Below, piece after piece: positions 41,397 through 49,799 of a DNA stretch of 49,799 bases. A program made the translations under genes and the position numbers. Under the pieces are notes generated by a model. It ran no database searches. It was not told the DNA's origin and was given only the letters and a program-made list of their open reading frames with translations. The DNA is from an uncultured bacterium. GTDB taxonomy: Bacteria; Verrucomicrobiota; Lentisphaeria; Oligosphaerales; Oligosphaeraceae. Position 1 is the stretch's first letter; every line of letters begins with the position of its first letter. The DNA is taken from contig URJM01000004.1 of the NCBI GenBank assembly GCA_900548225.1, positions 1 to 49,799 of the forward strand. Direction: 5' to 3'.

Positions 41397-43793
41397 CTAT
41401 CTGAGTTCGACGTTGAGCTTCTTGACAAGCCCCTGGCGGAGTCTCTCCTGGAGCTGGTTGACTTCGTCGTCGGTGAGGGTCTTCGTCGGATCCTGGTAGG
41501 TGATTGTGTAGGCCATCGAGCGTTTTCCCGCGCCAAGCACCTTCTCGTCCTCAAACAGGTCGAAGAGCACCACTTCGGCGACCTTCTCGATCTTGAGGGA
41601 CTTGACCGCGTCAATCACCTGCTGGTTTGTAAGGGAGACCGGGGCGATGAAGGAGATGTCACGCTGGACACCCGGGAAGTGCGCCAGTTCGGTATACTTC
41701 TTGGACGGATGAGGGGCGTTCCTGACCGCCTCGACGTCAATGAGGGCAATGAAGAGGGGATTGCGAAGGCGGATTCCCTTGACGAGGGGAGACGCCACTG
41801 CGCCAAGCCAGGCAAGCTCCTTCTTGTTCTTCGCAACGAACCTGGCGCAGACTCCCTTCTCGAAGGCGGGATGGTCGCCGGCTTCGCAACGGTGGAAGCC
41901 CTTCAGGCCGGATGCGTCAAGGAAGCCCTCGACAATTCCCTTGAGGTCGTAGAAGTCCGCCGCAACCGCCTTCTCCTTACCGTATCGTTCTGGATGGAGG
42001 CACCCGGTGAGGGCGATGCCTGCCTGGAGACGCTCGACGGGCTTCCCGTTCTCAAGTGTGAAGACACGACCCAGCTCGAAGATGCCCAGATCGTGCTGGC
42101 TGCGTGCGACATTGTGGGCGACGACCTGGAGGAGTCCAGGAAGCAGGGTGGGGCGCAGGAATGCCGTGTCGATGGAGATTGGGTTGGAGACCTGGAGTAG
42201 CTGCTCTGGCTGGAGGCTGGTTCCCGCAAGGCACTGCTGCTGGGACCACATGGTGTAGTTCATCACCTCGTCAAGCCCAAGGGACATGAGAAGGTGGCGG
42301 GTCTCCTCCTGGGGGATGTAGCAGTCGTCCTTGGCGCTTCCGCCCAGTGCGGCCGCGGGAGTCGCCTCGGGAATTGCGTCAAGCCCGACCATCTGCGCGA
42401 CCTCTTCGGCGAGGTCGACAGCCTTGTGCAGGTCAAATCTCCACCAGGGAGTCTGGACGACCAGCTCGTCCTCGCCAACGCTGGCGACTTCAATGCCGCG
42501 GCGAGCAAGCAGCTCCCCCATCTCCTTCGCAGGGAGGTCGAGTCCAAGCAGGTCGTTGATGCGCCTGGCGCTGGCGACGATTCGCTCGCTCTTCCATGGG
42601 CGCGGATAGCAGTCGATAGGGGCTCCGACCTGGGTGGCTCCGGCATATTGGCAGAGGAGGCTTGCGGCACGCTCGCTTGCCAGGGCGCTGGTCTCCGGGG
42701 CGACGCCGCGTTCGTAGGTGTAGCTTGCGTCGGTGGCCTTGTTCAGCCCACGGGAGGAGAGGCGGATGTTGGTGCGGTCGAAGGCGGCCGCCTCCAGCAG
42801 GACATGGGTGGTCTTCTCGGTGATCATCGAATTCTCGCCGCCCATGATGCCGGCCAGGGCTACGCCCTTCCTGGCGTCCGCAATCAGCAGATTCTCGGGC
42901 GTGAGGGAGAGTTTGGTTCCGTCAAGCAGGGTGATCTCCTCGCCCTGGGCGGCACGGCGCACGATAATCTGGCGACCCTCGAGGTTGTCCAGGTCGAATG
43001 CATGGAGCGGCTGGCCGTATTCCAGCATGATGTAGTTCGTGATGTCGACGACGTTGTTGATTGAACGCAGGCCGACGGCCTCCAGGCGCTCCTTCATCCA
43101 CGCAGGGGAAGGACCAATCTTGATGCCTTCGAAGACACGGCCGATGTACCTCGGGCAGAACTCGGGCGCGTCGATGCGGACGCTGGCGGGCGCGTCGCCC
43201 TCCTTCACGGTGACCTTGTTCTCGGGGAGGACGAGTTTCTTGCCTGTAAGGGCGCAGATCTCACGGGCGATGCCGATGTGGGAAAGCCAGTCGGGACGGT
43301 TCGGCGTGACTTCCCAGTCAATCACGGTGTCGCAGCTGAAGAGGTCTCTGACCGATGTGCCCAGAGGGGTGTCGTCAGGCAGGATAAGAAGGCCGCTGTG
43401 GTCCTCGGAGAGCCCCAGCTCCCGGCCGGAACACATCATGCCGCAGGATTCGACGCCGCGAAGCTTGCTCTTCTTGATGACGAAGCCGCCGCCAAAGTCC
43501 GTCCCAATCGGAGCCAGGGGGACGACCTTGCCGGCATCGCAGTTCGGCGCGCCGCAGACAATCTGCAGGGGTTCCTGCCCATCGCCCCGGTCGACCATGC
43601 ATACGCTCATGTGGTCGGAGTCCGGGTGGGGGACGCGCGAAAGAATTCTGGCGGCAATGATTCCCTGGGGAATGGTGCCTGTCTCCATGATTTCCTCCGG
43701 CTCGAGTCCGGCGGATGTCAGGTGGTCGGCCAGCTCCTGGGCAGACCAGTCGATTTCAGTGTAGTCACGGAGCCATTTCAAAGATGTCTTCAT
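41397..43793 (-). CDS. pheT: Phenylalanyl-tRNA synthetase beta subunit
   Basis: A 798-residue subunit of the (alpha-beta)2 enzyme charging tRNA-Phe. ATG 43793 opens with MKTSLKWLRDYTEI, the family N-terminus; a longer in-frame start is unlikely. Present are the OB-fold tRNA-binding region (~40-150; VCGAPNCDAGKVVPLAPIG), B3/B4 editing domain (NVVDITNYIMLEYGQPLHAFDLD), B5, and the C-terminal FDX-ACB anticodon-binding domain (VQRDISFIAPVSL and AYTITYQDPTKTLTDDEVN). pheS is not adjacent: the upstream gene is an alpha-galactosidase. The gene heads the pheT-rsmI-exonuclease operon. Confidence 0.97.
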   Translation of the reverse strand: MKTSLKWLRDYTEIDWSAQELADHLTSAGLEPEEIMETGTIPQGIIAARILSRVPHPDSDHMSVCMVDRGDGQEPLQIVCGAPNCDAGKVVPLAPIGTDFGGGFVIKKSKLRGVESCGMMCSGRELGLSEDHSGLLILPDDTPLGTSVRDLFSCDTVIDWEVTPNRPDWLSHIGIAREICALTGKKLVLPENKVTVKEGDAPASVRIDAPEFCPRYIGRVFEGIKIGPSPAWMKERLEAVGLRSINNVVDITNYIMLEYGQPLHAFDLDNLEGRQIIVRRAAQGEEITLLDGTKLSLTPENLLIADARKGVALAGIMGGENSMITEKTTHVLLEAAAFDRTNIRLSSRGLNKATDASYTYERGVAPETSALASERAASLLCQYAGATQVGAPIDCYPRPWKSERIVASARRINDLLGLDLPAKEMGELLARRGIEVASVGEDELVVQTPWWRFDLHKAVDLAEEVAQMVGLDAIPEATPAAALGGSAKDDCYIPQEETRHLLMSLGLDEVMNYTMWSQQQCLAGTSLQPEQLLQVSNPISIDTAFLRPTLLPGLLQVVAHNVARSQHDLGIFELGRVFTLENGKPVERLQAGIALTGCLHPERYGKEKAVAADFYDLKGIVEGFLDASGLKGFHRCEAGDHPAFEKGVCARFVAKNKKELAWLGAVASPLVKGIRLRNPLFIALIDVEAVRNAPHPSKKYTELAHFPGVQRDISFIAPVSLTNQQVIDAVKSLKIEKVAEVVLFDLFEDEKVLGAGKRSMAYTITYQDPTKTLTDDEVNQLQERLRQGLVKKLNVELR

Positions 43794-44015
43794 CGCAGAA
43801 AAAGGTATGGCCGTAGAACGGCGGTGGATAGGTCGGAAAGCAATTCCGCGTACTATAACTTGGGGAACTCCAACCAACGCAGAGATATAGAAGAGAAAGC
43901 CGAGAATCACCCCGGAACAATCCAGGTCAGGCCGCCATGTTTTCCGGAGGAGGGCGGAAGGGGGCGGGGAGAGCGCAATCCGGCACAGCGGCGGAAACGC
44001 AATTCCCCTGCGGGG
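43794..44015. other. Intergenic region upstream of pheT
   Basis: 222 bp following the alpha-galactosidase stop. On the minus strand TATAGT is readable at about 43851-43856, which suits a pheT promoter -10, but the -35 is poor. Nothing else recognised. Confidence 0.4.
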
Positions 44016-45638
44016 CTATGGGCGCTCAAGCCGTCCCCCAACGCGTGCGGTGAAGGAGCCTGTTGCCGCGCCAGTCTCATCGTATGCGGTCATTCCCGCA
44101 CAGCCCAGCTCCTCGTCCGACAGGTTCAGGACGACTGCGCTCCCAGCCACATTCTCGAGCGCCTGCTCAAGAAGCTCCTTTTCCCACAGGAAGACCACCG
44201 TGCCTTGCTCCCCACGGCAGCGCGCCCATGCAGTATGTCCAAACGAGAACCTGAATTCCCAGTGCCCGAAGTTCAGTGTCTTCTGCCACTTCCGGTAGAC
44301 TGCCAGGTAGTTGGCGATGATTGACAGCTGTTCCGCCGAAAGCCCGCGCAAATCCATCGACAGCATGGGAACTCCCGCCATCGACGCCATCAGGTGGCGC
44401 GCAATATTCCCGGGAATCTCGTCGGCGCGGAAGTAAATCGGGTCGGCATGGACAGGCACCCCGTCGCCAAGCAATAGCCGCAACTGTATGCAACGCTGGA
44501 AGTTCTCCACATAATCGAAAGGGACGTCCCCCGCACGGAATGCGGTTGCCAGCCCGACTGTCGAAGGTGTCCCGTAGTTCTGGCGGAACTCAATCAGCGC
44601 ATCGGGCTTTTCAGCACGAATCCGCTTGACCAACTCCGTGACATAACGCATGACCGCACGGGCGTGGGGACGCCTCTCGTCTGGCGCAATTGCATCAATG
44701 AAGTCAATCTTGAGACCGTCCAAATCCATCTCGCGGAAGACCGACATTATGCTCTCCATGGTGATGCGGGACGCCTCCGCGTCCGCAGGGTCGAAGAGGC
44801 GTTCCCCCTCATGGGATTCGGTCAGGAACGCATTTGTCCGGCGGCGCAATCCACTGCGGTCGCCGACAAAAAAGGGCGCCACCCAGAACATGTAGTTCCA
44901 GCCGTCGGCGTGGGCTTTCCTTATCGTGGATTTCATGCGGGGTAATTTCTTTTCGGACAATCTCCAGTCCCCAATCCACTCATACCAGGTCGGCAACGTC
45001 GCGGGAGTCACGCGCTTGTCTTCGTCCAGGCACCACCCGTCGTCGACAATGAAGGTGCCAAAACCCAATTGGCGCGCCAGGCGGGCGTTCTCCTCCAGGA
45101 ACTCCTTGGACAAGACGGTATGCGCCGCATACCAGGTGCAATACACGGGTTCCCATGCGCCGCATGGATAGCACGGCGCCTGGGGCATCAGCAGCCTTCT
45201 GAAGGCCGCCACGGTCTCCTCCAGGGGAAGCGGACGCATGTCCACGTAAATCCGGAACGGGGCAGTGGACGGGTCTACGGCAATGTCAAAGGAGAGCTCA
45301 TAGCCCCCTGCCTCCTGGTTCATCCTTGCGCGCACCCGGCAGTCGTCTGTCACATTGGTGAGGCCGACTGCTGCACAATTCCGGTAGGACTGCCCCATCA
45401 GGCACCAGAAGGGAAAGCTGCTATTGGCTCCACATACGAATTCCTCAACCCACGGCAGTTTCATCGGCGCCAGCCTAGACAGATCCGGATGCCAATACCC
45501 AGCAGCACCCACGTATGGCACAAACCCGCGTATGGACAGCACCTTGCCCGCCCGGTCAAGCATTTCACGCCCGACAACTCCATTCGCGCCCAAAACGCCA
45601 AGCTCAACGCCTGAATCACTGAAAAGCCTAAAGTCCAT
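44016..45638 (-). CDS. Alpha-galactosidase-like glycoside hydrolase (GH36/GH27 type)
   Basis: A 540-residue glycosidase of clan GH-D. The probable catalytic nucleophile aspartate is in GLKIDFID (~residue 311), at the end of a TIM-barrel strand. Upstream are FGTFIVDDGWCLDEDK and AHADGWNYMFWVAPFFVG, and downstream LIEFRQNYG and PMLSMDLRGLSAEQ, all in family order. The N-terminal ~170 residues form the beta-sandwich. The second catalytic acid is not identifiable by eye. No signal peptide is evident, so it should hydrolyse imported alpha-galactosides in the cytoplasm. ATG 45638 starts the sandwich domain; a frame extension upstream lacks support. It stands alone between pheT and the divergent hisI. 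Confidence 0.88.
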   Translation of the reverse strand: MDFRLFSDSGVELGVLGANGVVGREMLDRAGKVLSIRGFVPYVGAAGYWHPDLSRLAPMKLPWVEEFVCGANSSFPFWCLMGQSYRNCAAVGLTNVTDDCRVRARMNQEAGGYELSFDIAVDPSTAPFRIYVDMRPLPLEETVAAFRRLLMPQAPCYPCGAWEPVYCTWYAAHTVLSKEFLEENARLARQLGFGTFIVDDGWCLDEDKRVTPATLPTWYEWIGDWRLSEKKLPRMKSTIRKAHADGWNYMFWVAPFFVGDRSGLRRRTNAFLTESHEGERLFDPADAEASRITMESIMSVFREMDLDGLKIDFIDAIAPDERRPHARAVMRYVTELVKRIRAEKPDALIEFRQNYGTPSTVGLATAFRAGDVPFDYVENFQRCIQLRLLLGDGVPVHADPIYFRADEIPGNIARHLMASMAGVPMLSMDLRGLSAEQLSIIANYLAVYRKWQKTLNFGHWEFRFSFGHTAWARCRGEQGTVVFLWEKELLEQALENVAGSAVVLNLSDEELGCAGMTAYDETGAATGSFTARVGGRLERP

Positions 45639-45944
45639 TCCACGCAATCCTCTAACCAAGTTGACTAACAACCGGATAACATAATGCCTCCGTCTGGCAT
45701 AGGGTACGGATAGAGGTTCCACGCATTGGTTCCGGAACTGTTAGAGAAGGGAATGCGGGCAAAAAGGGGGAGGCGGCTTGTTGTCGGGTGTTGGGTGAAT
45801 TGTCCACGGGCAATTACAGTCTGTGATTGTACGGAAGGATTGGGGACGACAGGAGGCAGCGTGCTGTCCCATGGTGTTTTTCCCTTTTGGTGGTTGAATG
45901 TTGTAAATACCTGTAAATCAGTATGTTATGATATAGGAGACTGT
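45639..45944. other. Divergent intergenic region, alpha-galactosidase/hisI
   Basis: 306 bp carrying the promoters of two divergent genes. AT-rich stretches lie at 45650-45690 and 45890-45940, with a TATGAT just before the hisI ribosome-binding site, but no -35/-10 pair with good spacing stands out. No reading frame supported. Confidence 0.45.
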
Positions 45945-46343
45945 ATGAAGGCAAGTTTTGCTCTGGATTTCGGAAAGGCCGCGGACGGATTGATTCCTGC
46001 AATCGCACAGGATTGGAGGACGGGCGATGTCCTCATGGTAGGATTCATCAACCAGCAGGCATGGGAGAAGACTCTTGAGACGGGGCATGCAACCTATTGG
46101 AGCAGGAGCCGGAAGAAGTTGTGGACGAAGGGGGAGTCCTCTGGAAATCTCCAGGTTGTGAAGGAGATTCTTGTGGATTGCGACCTGGATACAGTGATTT
46201 ACAAGGTGGAGCAGATTGGTGGCGCGGCGTGCCACGAGGGCTACCCATCCTGCTTTTTCAGGAAGGTGACCCCAAACGGGGAACTGGAGGTCATCCAGTC
46301 ACGAGTATTCTCTCCGGGTGACGTATACGGCTCCGGAAGGTAG
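45945..46343 (+). CDS. hisI: Phosphoribosyl-AMP cyclohydrolase
   Basis: A 132-residue zinc/magnesium enzyme for the third step of histidine synthesis. Characteristic parts are LIPAIAQDWRTGDVLMVGFIN, TGHATYWSRSRKKLWTKGESSGN, the metal-binding DCDLDTVIYKVEQ and AACHEGYPSCFFR with its cysteine/histidine ligands. It is the monofunctional form, without the HisE pyrophosphohydrolase domain found in many HisIE fusions. AGGAG precedes ATG 45945 by six bases, which decides the start over a longer in-frame alternative. No other his gene is in the window. Confidence 0.96.
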   Translation: MKASFALDFGKAADGLIPAIAQDWRTGDVLMVGFINQQAWEKTLETGHATYWSRSRKKLWTKGESSGNLQVVKEILVDCDLDTVIYKVEQIGGAACHEGYPSCFFRKVTPNGELEVIQSRVFSPGDVYGSGR

Positions 46344-46473
46344 AAACGCGCGCCGCATTATTTCGCCGGCGGCTGGCATTCCACGCCCCAACGCCCAAGC
46401 CCGCGATACGGACAGGCCGACATGCCGCAATCGATGCTCCCCCCTCGACGAATCAGGCGGGGTGGGCATCGCA

Positions 46474-46635
46474 AATCATTATTTTGACGACTTTGTTTCC
46501 GTTTACTTGAAATCTGTGCGGGGGGCGGCATCTTGGGGTGGGCGGTCGGGGGAATAAGTGTATTCCCCCTCCCTTCACCCCAAGATGTACCCACCATCCG
46601 GAGGACATACGCGCGCGAGCGCGCACAATCCCCGA
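46474..46635. repeat. Structured dispersed element, copy 2
   Basis: Diverged copy of 38961-39119. CCGTTTACTTGAAA is at 46499-46512. The main stem is in two parts: CATCTTGGGGTG/CACCCCAAGATG (46529-46540 with 46576-46587, 12 bp perfect) and GGGGGAATA/TATTCCCCC (46548-46556 with 46561-46569). It is followed by GCGCGC-GA-GCGCGC (46611-46624). The fold is kept although the stem sequences differ from copy 1. Confidence 0.75.
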
Positions 46636-46818
46636 TGCCGGAACCAACACATTGCGTGATGACTGGTGGCCTGTCCTGGTGTCATGTCCGGTTTCATCGG
46701 GCATTTACATGGCGGTGGTCGGTCGGTGCCCTTGCGGCCTTTGCTTTTGGAGAGGGTGGGCGTGTCAGTCGGCTGTTTGACGGAAGACGGATTGTCTCCA
46801 GTCATGGAAATGACAGAG

Positions 46819-46846
46819 TTGGATGCAATTCGATTATTTATATAAC
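46819..46846 (+). promoter_or_regulatory. Promoter-like pair, distal
   Basis: TTGGAT (46819-46824) and TATAAC (46841-46846) are 16 bp apart in an AT-rich stretch upstream of the beta-helix gene. Confidence 0.35.
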
Positions 46847-46871
46847 TATCTATGTTTATGTAAGTTATGGC

Positions 46872-46899
46872 TTGACGGAAGAGTTGGTGGCGGTATTTT
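46872..46899 (+). promoter_or_regulatory. Promoter-like pair, proximal
   Basis: TTGACG (46872-46877) and TATTTT (46894-46899), 16 bp spacer, would start transcription about 55-60 bases before ATG 46965. Confidence 0.45.
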
Positions 46900-46964
46900 A
46901 GCCCCGTGGCGTCCGAGGGGTTCGGATGATTTCCAGGGAAGTCCATTTTCAATCAGGAGGAGAG

Positions 46965-49799
46965 ATGAACCGCCGACTTTTTCTTTTTCTATGTGTTTAC
47001 GCAGTGATATCCCTTCGCGGAGCGGTCTGGCACGTATCCACGACCGGCTCTGACGACCGCAGTGGCCTGAGTTGGCGCCACTCCTTCAGGTCTGTCGGCC
47101 ATGCGTTGGAAGTTGCCTCGCCGGGGGACGAGATATGGATTGCAGCGGGATGCTACGAACCTGCGGTCTCATCCGGCGTAATCATGCCGTCGGGCAGTTT
47201 TCGCCTGAAGTCAGGGGTCTCCCTTCGCGGGGGCTTTTTCGGGGACGAGCGTGACGAGTCGGAGCGTCGTCTCATCGACCGTGACGGCAATGGGGTTGTC
47301 GAGGAATGGGAGTATGCGGGGGAGACCATCCTGCGTCTGCCATCCGGGGTAGGCGGCACCATACTTGACGGCGTCGAGGCGGCGTCCATTCCCACTTTGC
47401 TTGAGGGATTGACCGTAATGGACGGGAATGCCTTTGGCTCCGAGGGCGGGAGTCTTCATCCAGGCGAGGGTGGCGGCGCCCATCTTCGTGGCGCATATCG
47501 TGTAAGCCGTTGCGAGTTTTCGGGCAACAGCGCGATTTACGGCGGTGCCCTGTGGGCTGAGGGCGGAGTTGAGATTGAGAGTTCGTTCTTTTCGATGAAC
47601 ACCGCCGTCCTCTCCGGCGGCGCGGTGCGTCTTTCAGGGGAGGGCGCGTCCATGGTGAACTGCGTCGTCCTCGACAATGGGGATTCTGCCTTGACCTCCT
47701 CTGGCGGGGGGCTGTCCTGCGCCCCCGGCGCATCCGGCGAGATTCTCCACTGCACCTTTGCAGGGAACTCCTCAAGAAATGCAGGCAGTTCAGTGGAGTT
47801 GTCCTCCGGGATGTGGATGTGTTCCTCGGTTGTCTGGGGCGGTTTTGGGCATCCACAAAGTGTCCTGGCTCAAAATGGGGCGCTTATCGACCATTGTGCA
47901 ACCGAGTCGGGCGGCTTTCCGGGGGTATTCGCGGAGGGTGGAGTCCTTTTGGAGAAGAGGAATTCGGGCAAGGGAGGCGTGGATGTGAACGAGAACCATC
48001 CGGACCACCTCTATCCGTGCTTCTCCAACCCCTCCTTAGGAGACTTCCGGCTGGGTGACGGGTCGTCGTTGATTGGACGGGGGCGTCGGACCGAAGGGAC
48101 TCCCCGCGTGGATGCGGCGGGCATGGTCCGTCCTCCGACTCCGTCGATCGGCGCCTACGATTCGCACCATCTGAGGAACATCGCGATTGACCTGTCGCTT
48201 TCGGCTCCCCTGTACTTCGGCCTGACGCAGGAGCTTCTACTGAGGTCCAGCGAAGAGCTGGCGGAAAGCCGTCTTTTCCTGACGGACATCTCGGTCGCCT
48301 CCCTTGACGGAATGGACTTGACCTCGCTTCATGCCGGCGAGACCGAAGTCCGGGTGGAATATGCGCCTGCGGGCAGTGACGCCTCGCCTGGCCTGGCGAC
48401 CTTCAGGTTTCCGATGCGACGCCGTCCCATTTCAGTCGCGGCGGACTCCATCGAATGGAATCCCGGCGTGAGCTCGTTTCCAGAGCTGACCTGGCGCCTG
48501 ACAGGTGGCGAACTACTTTCCGGCCACAGGCTCTCCGGCACGCTTTCCACATATTCATCCATGGAGACCAGGGGCGAGTCGACCTGCTATCCAATCACGC
48601 GTGGCACGCTGGCCGTCGAACCCGCGGAATACTCCGAAGACTACGAGATTCTATTCCAGAACGGCGTGCTTACGGTCTTCTCCACAGACGGTGGCGAAAC
48701 AGGGGGCGATTCCAACTACGATGTCGGTGAGGAACCCCATGTCGCAGTGGAAATCGTCTACGGAGACACATTGGACGGCGCATCGCAGATCGAGGGGGAG
48801 TTCCATGACAAGGAGACCGGCGGGACAATTCCCGGCACCTTCTCCTGGACGCGGGACGGGGAGAGCCTGCCCTGCGGAATCTACGAGCTGGAGTGGACAT
48901 TTACGCCCGAGGACGAGTCGCTGCCAGGGAAGACGGGGAGCCTTGCCGTGGAAATCCGCCCACGCCCGCTATACGTCTGTCCATACGAACTGTATAGATT
49001 CTACCGTTCCGAGAACCCCGAGACCAGGTATCTGCTGGCGAATTTTGCCCCAGGGGAGGACGAGGCGGTCGTCGAGGAGCCCCCCGTCCTCCATGTGGAG
49101 GCCGGATATGATTCTCCCGTCGGGAGATACCCCATCTTGATGCGTGGAGGGCGTGCCCCGAACTACGAACTTGTGTTGCGCGAGGCATACCTTGAGGTTG
49201 CGCCACTGCCTTTGGAGGTGGCCATCGAGTCCGCAAGCAAGGAATACGGCAGACCAGATCCCCCCTTCTCGTGGAGAATTCTTACGCCAGGGTTCTCCAC
49301 AGGCTCCACGCCCCCATTTGAAGTCGTCCGCGAACCTGGAGAGGTAGGGGGAAAGTATCGCATCTACGCCAGGAGCCTTGACAGCAACTACAGCGTATTC
49401 GGCGGCGATGCATACCTCACCATCGGCCTGGTCTTTCCTGCTTACGATATTAAGGTGGAGCCCCTTAAGCCGTTGCAGACATTGCGTGAACTCCAGGTGA
49501 AATCTGAATTCCTCGATCCATATACCCACGAGAGGGTGCCGGGGAGCTTCAAGATGAAGGATGGGTACGACCTTGACACACCGCGCCAGATGATCCCCCA
49601 GAACATCTGGTTCGAGTTCACTCCGGATGACCCTGGTCACTATTATGGCGTTAAGGTTGCGCCGTGGTCGGAGATCGCAGTTATTCCCTTGACTGTCAAA
49701 ATCGATGACAAGACGATGGAATACGGCGAGGAGTTTCCGGAGTTCACATGGCATGTGGAAAAGGGGGAGATACTCGAGGGGACCGAATTGCATGCGTCG
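46965..49799 (+). CDS. Secreted parallel beta-helix / MBG-domain protein, 3' end outside window
   Basis: 945 residues are visible without a stop, so the gene is partial. ATG 46965 follows AGGAGGAG. Residues 1-20 (MNRRLFLFLCVYAVISLRGA) form a signal peptide. Residues ~25-400 are a right-handed parallel beta-helix with turns such as CEFSGNSAIYGGALWAEGG and STAVLSGGAV-like repeats of the polymorphic outer-membrane type, closed by IGAYD at ~395 (the 'IGAYE' end signature of such helices). Residues ~470-945 contain several Ig-like MBG-type modules, marked by LEVAIESASKEYGRPDPPFS and LTVKIDDKTMEYGEEFPEFT. Role: surface or secreted adhesin-like; anchor and full length unknown. Confidence 0.88.
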   Translation, partial: MNRRLFLFLCVYAVISLRGAVWHVSTTGSDDRSGLSWRHSFRSVGHALEVASPGDEIWIAAGCYEPAVSSGVIMPSGSFRLKSGVSLRGGFFGDERDESERRLIDRDGNGVVEEWEYAGETILRLPSGVGGTILDGVEAASIPTLLEGLTVMDGNAFGSEGGSLHPGEGGGAHLRGAYRVSRCEFSGNSAIYGGALWAEGGVEIESSFFSMNTAVLSGGAVRLSGEGASMVNCVVLDNGDSALTSSGGGLSCAPGASGEILHCTFAGNSSRNAGSSVELSSGMWMCSSVVWGGFGHPQSVLAQNGALIDHCATESGGFPGVFAEGGVLLEKRNSGKGGVDVNENHPDHLYPCFSNPSLGDFRLGDGSSLIGRGRRTEGTPRVDAAGMVRPPTPSIGAYDSHHLRNIAIDLSLSAPLYFGLTQELLLRSSEELAESRLFLTDISVASLDGMDLTSLHAGETEVRVEYAPAGSDASPGLATFRFPMRRRPISVAADSIEWNPGVSSFPELTWRLTGGELLSGHRLSGTLSTYSSMETRGESTCYPITRGTLAVEPAEYSEDYEILFQNGVLTVFSTDGGETGGDSNYDVGEEPHVAVEIVYGDTLDGASQIEGEFHDKETGGTIPGTFSWTRDGESLPCGIYELEWTFTPEDESLPGKTGSLAVEIRPRPLYVCPYELYRFYRSENPETRYLLANFAPGEDEAVVEEPPVLHVEAGYDSPVGRYPILMRGGRAPNYELVLREAYLEVAPLPLEVAIESASKEYGRPDPPFSWRILTPGFSTGSTPPFEVVREPGEVGGKYRIYARSLDSNYSVFGGDAYLTIGLVFPAYDIKVEPLKPLQTLRELQVKSEFLDPYTHERVPGSFKMKDGYDLDTPRQMIPQNIWFEFTPDDPGHYYGVKVAPWSEIAVIPLTVKIDDKTMEYGEEFPEFTWHVEKGEILEGTELHAS

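Larger units (their letters stand above)
46344..46964. other. Large non-coding gap before the beta-helix gene
   Basis: 621 bp. It carries the second copy of the structured element (46474-46635), then a GC-rich stretch, then from 46800 an AT-rich segment with two promoter-like pairs. The string TTGACGGAAGA occurs twice (~46779 and 46872). Frames here are repeat translations without credible starts. Confidence 0.55.

Noticed and set aside
46453..46901. Reading frames over the second element copy
   Set aside because: Same argument as for copy 1; the fold, not the frame, is what both copies share.

Overview
This window reads as a chromosomal segment of a Gram-negative, anaerobic bacterium of about 60% G+C, most plausibly from the PVC side of the tree (Kiritimatiellota/Lentisphaerota-like). 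That placement is an inference from gene content and carries no marker-gene proof. The outer membrane is implied by an MsbA-like exporter, a nucleotide-sugar aminotransferase, an acyl-ACP synthetase/acyltransferase fusion and a secreted beta-helix protein. Anaerobiosis is implied by a four-domain flavodiiron protein. Coding density is high, and intergenic gaps carry many hairpins and repeats.

Layout. 1-766: a mosaic of inverted and tandem repeats behind a long-stem terminator. 754-5302 (minus): an acyl-CoA-synthetase-like ligase followed by a 960-residue glycoside-hydrolase-like protein whose stop codon lies in the repeat. 5574-14339 (plus): recJ, a DegT-type aminotransferase, an ABC exporter, a single-domain AICAR transformylase, and a GyrA/ParC-type topoisomerase subunit with an apparent frameshift and a PKPES-repeat tail. 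14702-25142 (minus): SNF2 helicase, DUF1846 protein, ribosomal protein bS21 (too short for ordinary ORF cut-offs), flavodiiron protein, an unknown secreted protein, asd. 25217-30375 (minus): htpG, hom, panD, argG. Together with asd, four of these genes draw on aspartate (threonine/methionine/lysine branch, beta-alanine for CoA, arginine).

30619-32446 (plus): a ThuA-like protein and an alpha/beta hydrolase. 32682-37026 (minus): a small basic protein with a structured leader, a queuosine-precursor transporter, a GNAT acetyltransferase and a three-domain AMP-ligase/ACP/PlsC fusion. 37221-38741 (plus): a sigma-54 activator without a receiver domain. 39296-45638 (minus): a small membrane protein, then pheT-rsmI-5'-3' exonuclease as a tight operon, and upstream of it a GH36-like alpha-galactosidase. 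45945-46343 (plus): hisI. 46965-49799 (plus): the first 945 residues of a secreted parallel-beta-helix/MBG-domain protein that runs off the window.

The least explained material is non-coding: (i) the palindrome mosaic at 1-766; (ii) a diverged, structured element of about 160 bp present twice (38961-39119 and 46474-46635); (iii) a 23-bp dyad of fixed spacing seen three times at gene ends. These, with the topoisomerase frameshift, deserve the closest second look. No tRNA, rRNA, CRISPR array, insertion sequence or prophage was recognised.
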